Below are positions 61,149 through 64,000 of a stretch of 64,000 nt of DNA, one piece after another; position 1 is the stretch's first letter, and every line of letters starts with the position of its first letter. Where the stretch lies: NCBI GenBank assembly GCA_023231475.1, contig JALJEE010002570.1, forward strand, positions 59,488-123,487. Reading direction: 5' to 3'. The position numbers were made by a program, and so were the translations under genes. The notes beneath the pieces are model-generated. The model was not told the origin of the DNA. It did no database searches and saw only the letters and a program-made list of their open reading frames with translations. This stretch comes from Seison nebaliae (taxonomy: Eukaryota; Rotifera; Pararotatoria; Seisonacea; Seisonidae).

Positions 61149-62108
61149 TTATTTCGTTTGCTTTTTGGGAACATTCATGTCGAGAAAAGCTTTCTCAAAA
61201 GCGTCAATGTTAATATTTTTATTTGGTCGGACAGCATTCAAATTGTTGACAGTATCTTCATTCAATTCGAAAGCACTAAATGGCATATTCGTCTTCATAT
61301 TCTTCTCCGTTTGCATACACGGCTCGACCGTCTGTGTAATAAAATTCCAACCATAACTTATAGCATGATATCGGAAATCGTTAGCAGTAATGGGAAAACT
61401 CTGATTGATATGATATATACCCTCTGGAACACTTGCCGGCGATACATGTTGAAAATAGCGACAGGGCATTATGAAAAATTTTTCACTATTTTTCAATCGA
61501 ATTCGAAGAACTCCCGTTCCTATCAATGCACCTGGTTCCGTTAACCGTTTTAATAAAAGATGAGGTACAAAAATCTTTGCGAATTGTTTAATTTCGATGA
61601 TGGTGTCAGTTGCAAGATGAAAAGCGGCTTCAGTTATTGCTTCTTCAATTTGAGGCTGTTCCATTTTACGAAAACGAACCGTAAAATCGATATTACCTTC
61701 TTCAACATTCGATGATATTAGAGGTGGAAGTCTCTCATTTTTCGATCTATCAATTATTATATCTGCATTGTGTCGATTTAAAAAAGTAAGAAATCTGCAG
61801 TTATGATTTCGATAACCATAACAACTCGATTTTTTCCTATGTTTATCAATGAATTCTTCACTAGCCGGATCGGAATTGTCGTCAAACAACATATTCTGAA
61901 TAACTTGCATTTGATCGAAATTAACAGATTCCTTATTTGTTCTATCTTCCACGTCGTGAAGGCAATGAGCAAGGAAATTCCATAGAGTTCGACGCATGGC
62001 AAAATCATGATATCTGGTATGACTGCGAACCGACATAGCTCCACCTTGAGATTTAGTCGCCGAGTTATTTGCATTTGTCGAAGAGAAAACTTTTCTAAGA
62101 AAGTCCAT
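61149..62108 (-). CDS. tandem unknown family, copy C
   Basis: Single exon, 319 residues, the most divergent of the three. It keeps SVRSHTRYHDFAMRRTLWNF followed by LAHCLHD, FTVRFRKMEQPQIEEAITEA, ALIGTGVLRIRLKNSEKFFI then MPCRYFQHVSP, FRYHAISYGWN, EPCMQTEKN and NMPFSAFELNEDTVNNL. The Cys-rich turn reads SCYGYRNHNCRFLTFLNRH. Divergence is spread along the protein and the frame is intact, so all three copies appear to be maintained. No known family. It lies 115 bp from the end of the LRRC23 gene, on the same strand. Confidence 0.85.
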   Translation of the reverse strand: MDFLRKVFSSTNANNSATKSQGGAMSVRSHTRYHDFAMRRTLWNFLAHCLHDVEDRTNKESVNFDQMQVIQNMLFDDNSDPASEEFIDKHRKKSSCYGYRNHNCRFLTFLNRHNADIIIDRSKNERLPPLISSNVEEGNIDFTVRFRKMEQPQIEEAITEAAFHLATDTIIEIKQFAKIFVPHLLLKRLTEPGALIGTGVLRIRLKNSEKFFIMPCRYFQHVSPASVPEGIYHINQSFPITANDFRYHAISYGWNFITQTVEPCMQTEKNMKTNMPFSAFELNEDTVNNLNAVRPNKNINIDAFEKAFLDMNVPKKQTK

Positions 62109-62223
62109 TGTTTAAAATAAAAATCGGAATTTCTTCCTTTTTAATATTGTTTCCCGATTGTTTCATCAAAATTGTATTTGGAAAGAAATTTTATTAAAAA
62201 TCAACAATTTTATCTTAAATTTC

Positions 62224-63595
62224 TTACTCTTCCTCTTCTTCAGCATCTTTTGTTTCCAAGGTATCTTTGTCTCCTAAAGTTTCCGAATCCATTTCGGATT
62301 GATTGTCTGGTCTGTCCGAAGGCATATCTTCTGGAGTACGTCCTTTAATAATTTCTTGTGCATCTTCTTTCTCTTCTGGAGAATATGCTTCTTTATCCAA
62401 TCGATTTAATGTGGGTAGCCATTGGAGAACTTCCGATCTATAATCTTCCAATGCAGCAGTTATTGGATTATCTAATAAATGGGAATTATTTTAAAAATTA
62501 AAATTTACAAAATGAAAAACCTAATAGAATAAGAGATTCTAATTTGGGTAATCTTTGTAGTCGTTTAACATCTCTCAATTCTTCCACATTATTCTCCCTT
62601 GAATTTTTATTATTACAATTTGAAAAATAATTAAAATATTTTCAACCTTATATTGAAATATATTAGAGAAGTTAAATTTTCTCCCAAATAATGAAGTTCT
62701 GTCAAATTATTCTTTCTTGCGTGGAATGTTACCAGACCCGTTAAATTTTCTAATCCCCTTAATGTTCTTAAGTCATTATATCCCTAAATTGAAGTTGAAT
62801 TAATTTACAATGTATTTCATGACATAAACCAAATATAAAGTTTTTAGTGATGGAATATTCATCTTTTCGATTGAACGAATCTTATTATGAGACAGATCCA
62901 AATATGACAAATTCACCAATACTTCTTGACCACTTAATTCTTCGATGATTTCAATTTCATTATCTATTTAAACTGATTACAAAAAAAAATTTACGAAATT
63001 TGAATTAACTTGAAAGATATAATTTTGTTAATCTGGGATGGGAGAATCCATCATTGATATTCTTCGTTGAAATTGTTGTCAATACATTCTTTTTGCAAGA
63101 GAATATTTGAAGATACGGCAGTGGTTGGAAACCGGAGAGTGATTCAATTTTATTATCATCCAAATTTAATGTTAATAAATGAATTAAATAATTCAGAGAG
63201 TTGACAGTATCGGGCCCAGTTAAAGAATTACTGGACAAGTTCAAATAACAAATATTGACGAATTTTTTCAGAATTGTTACAGAAGTTAAATTCCTTAAGA
63301 TAAATAAAGAATTTATGAGATTTGGCACTGAATTTAAACTTTTTGATTAATTCCAAACGGAGAAATGCATAATTCATTCCATTACCACATTTTCCTAAGA
63401 GTGATAAATTCTCTCCTACCATTTTATCATCCAACGGAACAACGACGTTCTCAACAGTCTTTTTCGTTTCCTCCTCATGCATCTCATCTCCGGCCTCTTC
63501 TTCATCTAGACTTTGCTGGTAATAGATGAGATAAGTAATGATTAACTATCATTATAGAAGAATTAACTAACAGAAAATTCGTCCGAATCCGACAT
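62224..63595 (-). CDS. LRRC23: leucine-rich repeat protein LRRC23, radial spoke component
   Basis: Seven exons: 63572-63595, 63340-63515, 63010-63293, 62830-62963, 62647-62783, 62521-62597 and 62224-62471, total 1080 nt, 359 residues. An acidic N terminus leads to PLDDKMVGENLSLLGKCGNG, which matches the PLTEDMMKEGLSLLCKTGNG region of LRRC23. About eight leucine-rich repeats follow (CYLNLSSNSLTGP, LTLNLDDNKIES, LSYLDLSHNKIRSI, LESLILLDNPIT), then a capping segment (VLQWLPTLNRLDKEAY) and an acidic tail. LRRC23 is a head component of radial spoke RS3 in motile 9+2 cilia and sperm flagella. The second intron is 46 bp. Without removing it the LRR region appears frameshifted, but removal restores the match. 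Confidence 0.88.
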
Positions 63596-64000
63596 ATTGT
63601 CAAATAATACTTCCAATTGTTTCTAAGCAACCAGTAAACTAATAATTCATTTATTCCACTACCATTTTTTCTCATTAAAAGTTCTTTTAAACATTTCCAA
63701 GTATTTAGCTGATAATTTCATCGCTTAGTTTTAGCCAATTGTTAGTATTCTTAAGAAAATTAACAATTCAAATGAGAATAAAAAATTCTATGTGCTACGG
63801 GAGGAACATCGTAATTGTAACAAGTTTTAATATTATGCATGTGTAAGCTGGTCGGCCTGCGTTAATTAAGATTATAATGGAGAGAGATTATTGAAGTGGA
63901 TTGATAAAAATTAATTGTTTTTATTCAATTAAATTTCATAAAGTAAAATGATAATTTTATAATCGTCATAATATGATTTCGTAGGATTTGTTAGAATTTA
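63596..64000. other. LRRC23 upstream flank
   Basis: 405 bp without a coding feature, AT-rich. It should include the LRRC23 promoter. The window ends here. Confidence 0.4.

Noticed and set aside
63228-63482. Apparent frameshift in LRRC23 between the N-terminal segment and the leucine-rich repeats
   Set aside because: A 46-bp GT-AG intron (63294-63339) exactly accounts for the change of frame and restores alignment with LRRC23.

Overview
This is eukaryotic nuclear DNA from an animal. The sequence is visibly AT-rich. Genes are broken by very short introns (mostly about 40-70 bp, GT...AG), and animal-specific families are present: a Barx homeobox gene, tweety, slingshot, an LHFPL tetraspan, tectonic and an EGF-repeat receptor. 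KIF19, LRRC23 (a radial-spoke protein), tectonic and ARL16 occur together, which points to an animal with motile cilia or flagella. I infer a small, compact-genome ciliated invertebrate. The species cannot be settled from the sequence alone.

Layout. 1-2.0 kb: no gene recognised. 2.0-4.1 kb (-): ten-EGF type I membrane protein. 4.6-11.2 kb (+): erlectin-type ER lectin ending in HDEL, RNase P/MRP subunit POP4/Rpp29, then a 1186-residue single-exon protein of unknown family. 11.3-12.0 kb (-): Barx. 12.9-15.3 kb (+): slingshot phosphatase. 15.8-16.6 kb (+): small membrane protein. 16.6-17.4 kb (-): ARL16-like GTPase, convergent with the previous gene, 4 bp between stop codons. 19.8-23.4 kb (+): tweety. 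23.9-26.7 kb (-): GH18 chitinase-like protein lacking the catalytic acids. 28.6-32.3 kb (+): glucosamine-fructose-6-phosphate aminotransferase. 33.0-33.4 kb (+): possible small secreted protein. 33.8-37.8 kb (-): KIF19-type kinesin-8. 39.7-41.0 kb (+): unknown. 41.6-42.5 kb (+): LHFPL. 42.6-44.7 kb (-): tectonic. 44.9-46.5 kb (+): NDUFA9. 46.6-47.9 kb (-): degenerate RluA-type pseudouridine synthase. 48.1-48.7 kb (-): TAF9. 49.3-51.0 kb (-): unknown eight-exon protein. 51.1-51.6 kb (-): small coiled-coil candidate. 54.7-57.1 kb (+): Cdc25 phosphatase. 57.9-62.1 kb (-): three tandem single-exon paralogues of a family I do not recognise. 62.2-63.6 kb (-): LRRC23.

The genes do not form one pathway. 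They cover ER quality control (erlectin), hexosamine synthesis (GFAT), respiration (NDUFA9), RNA processing (POP4, pseudouridine synthase), transcription (TAF9, Barx), actin and cell-cycle phosphatases (slingshot, Cdc25) and a ciliary set (KIF19, tectonic, ARL16, LRRC23). The least explained items are the tandem triplicate family at 57.9-62.1 kb, the large intronless ORF at 7.7-11.2 kb and the eight-exon gene at 49.3-51.0 kb. All gene models were spliced by eye, by checking GT-AG sites and reading-frame phase. Within each model the coding lengths sum to a multiple of three, except Cdc25, whose first exon I could not place.
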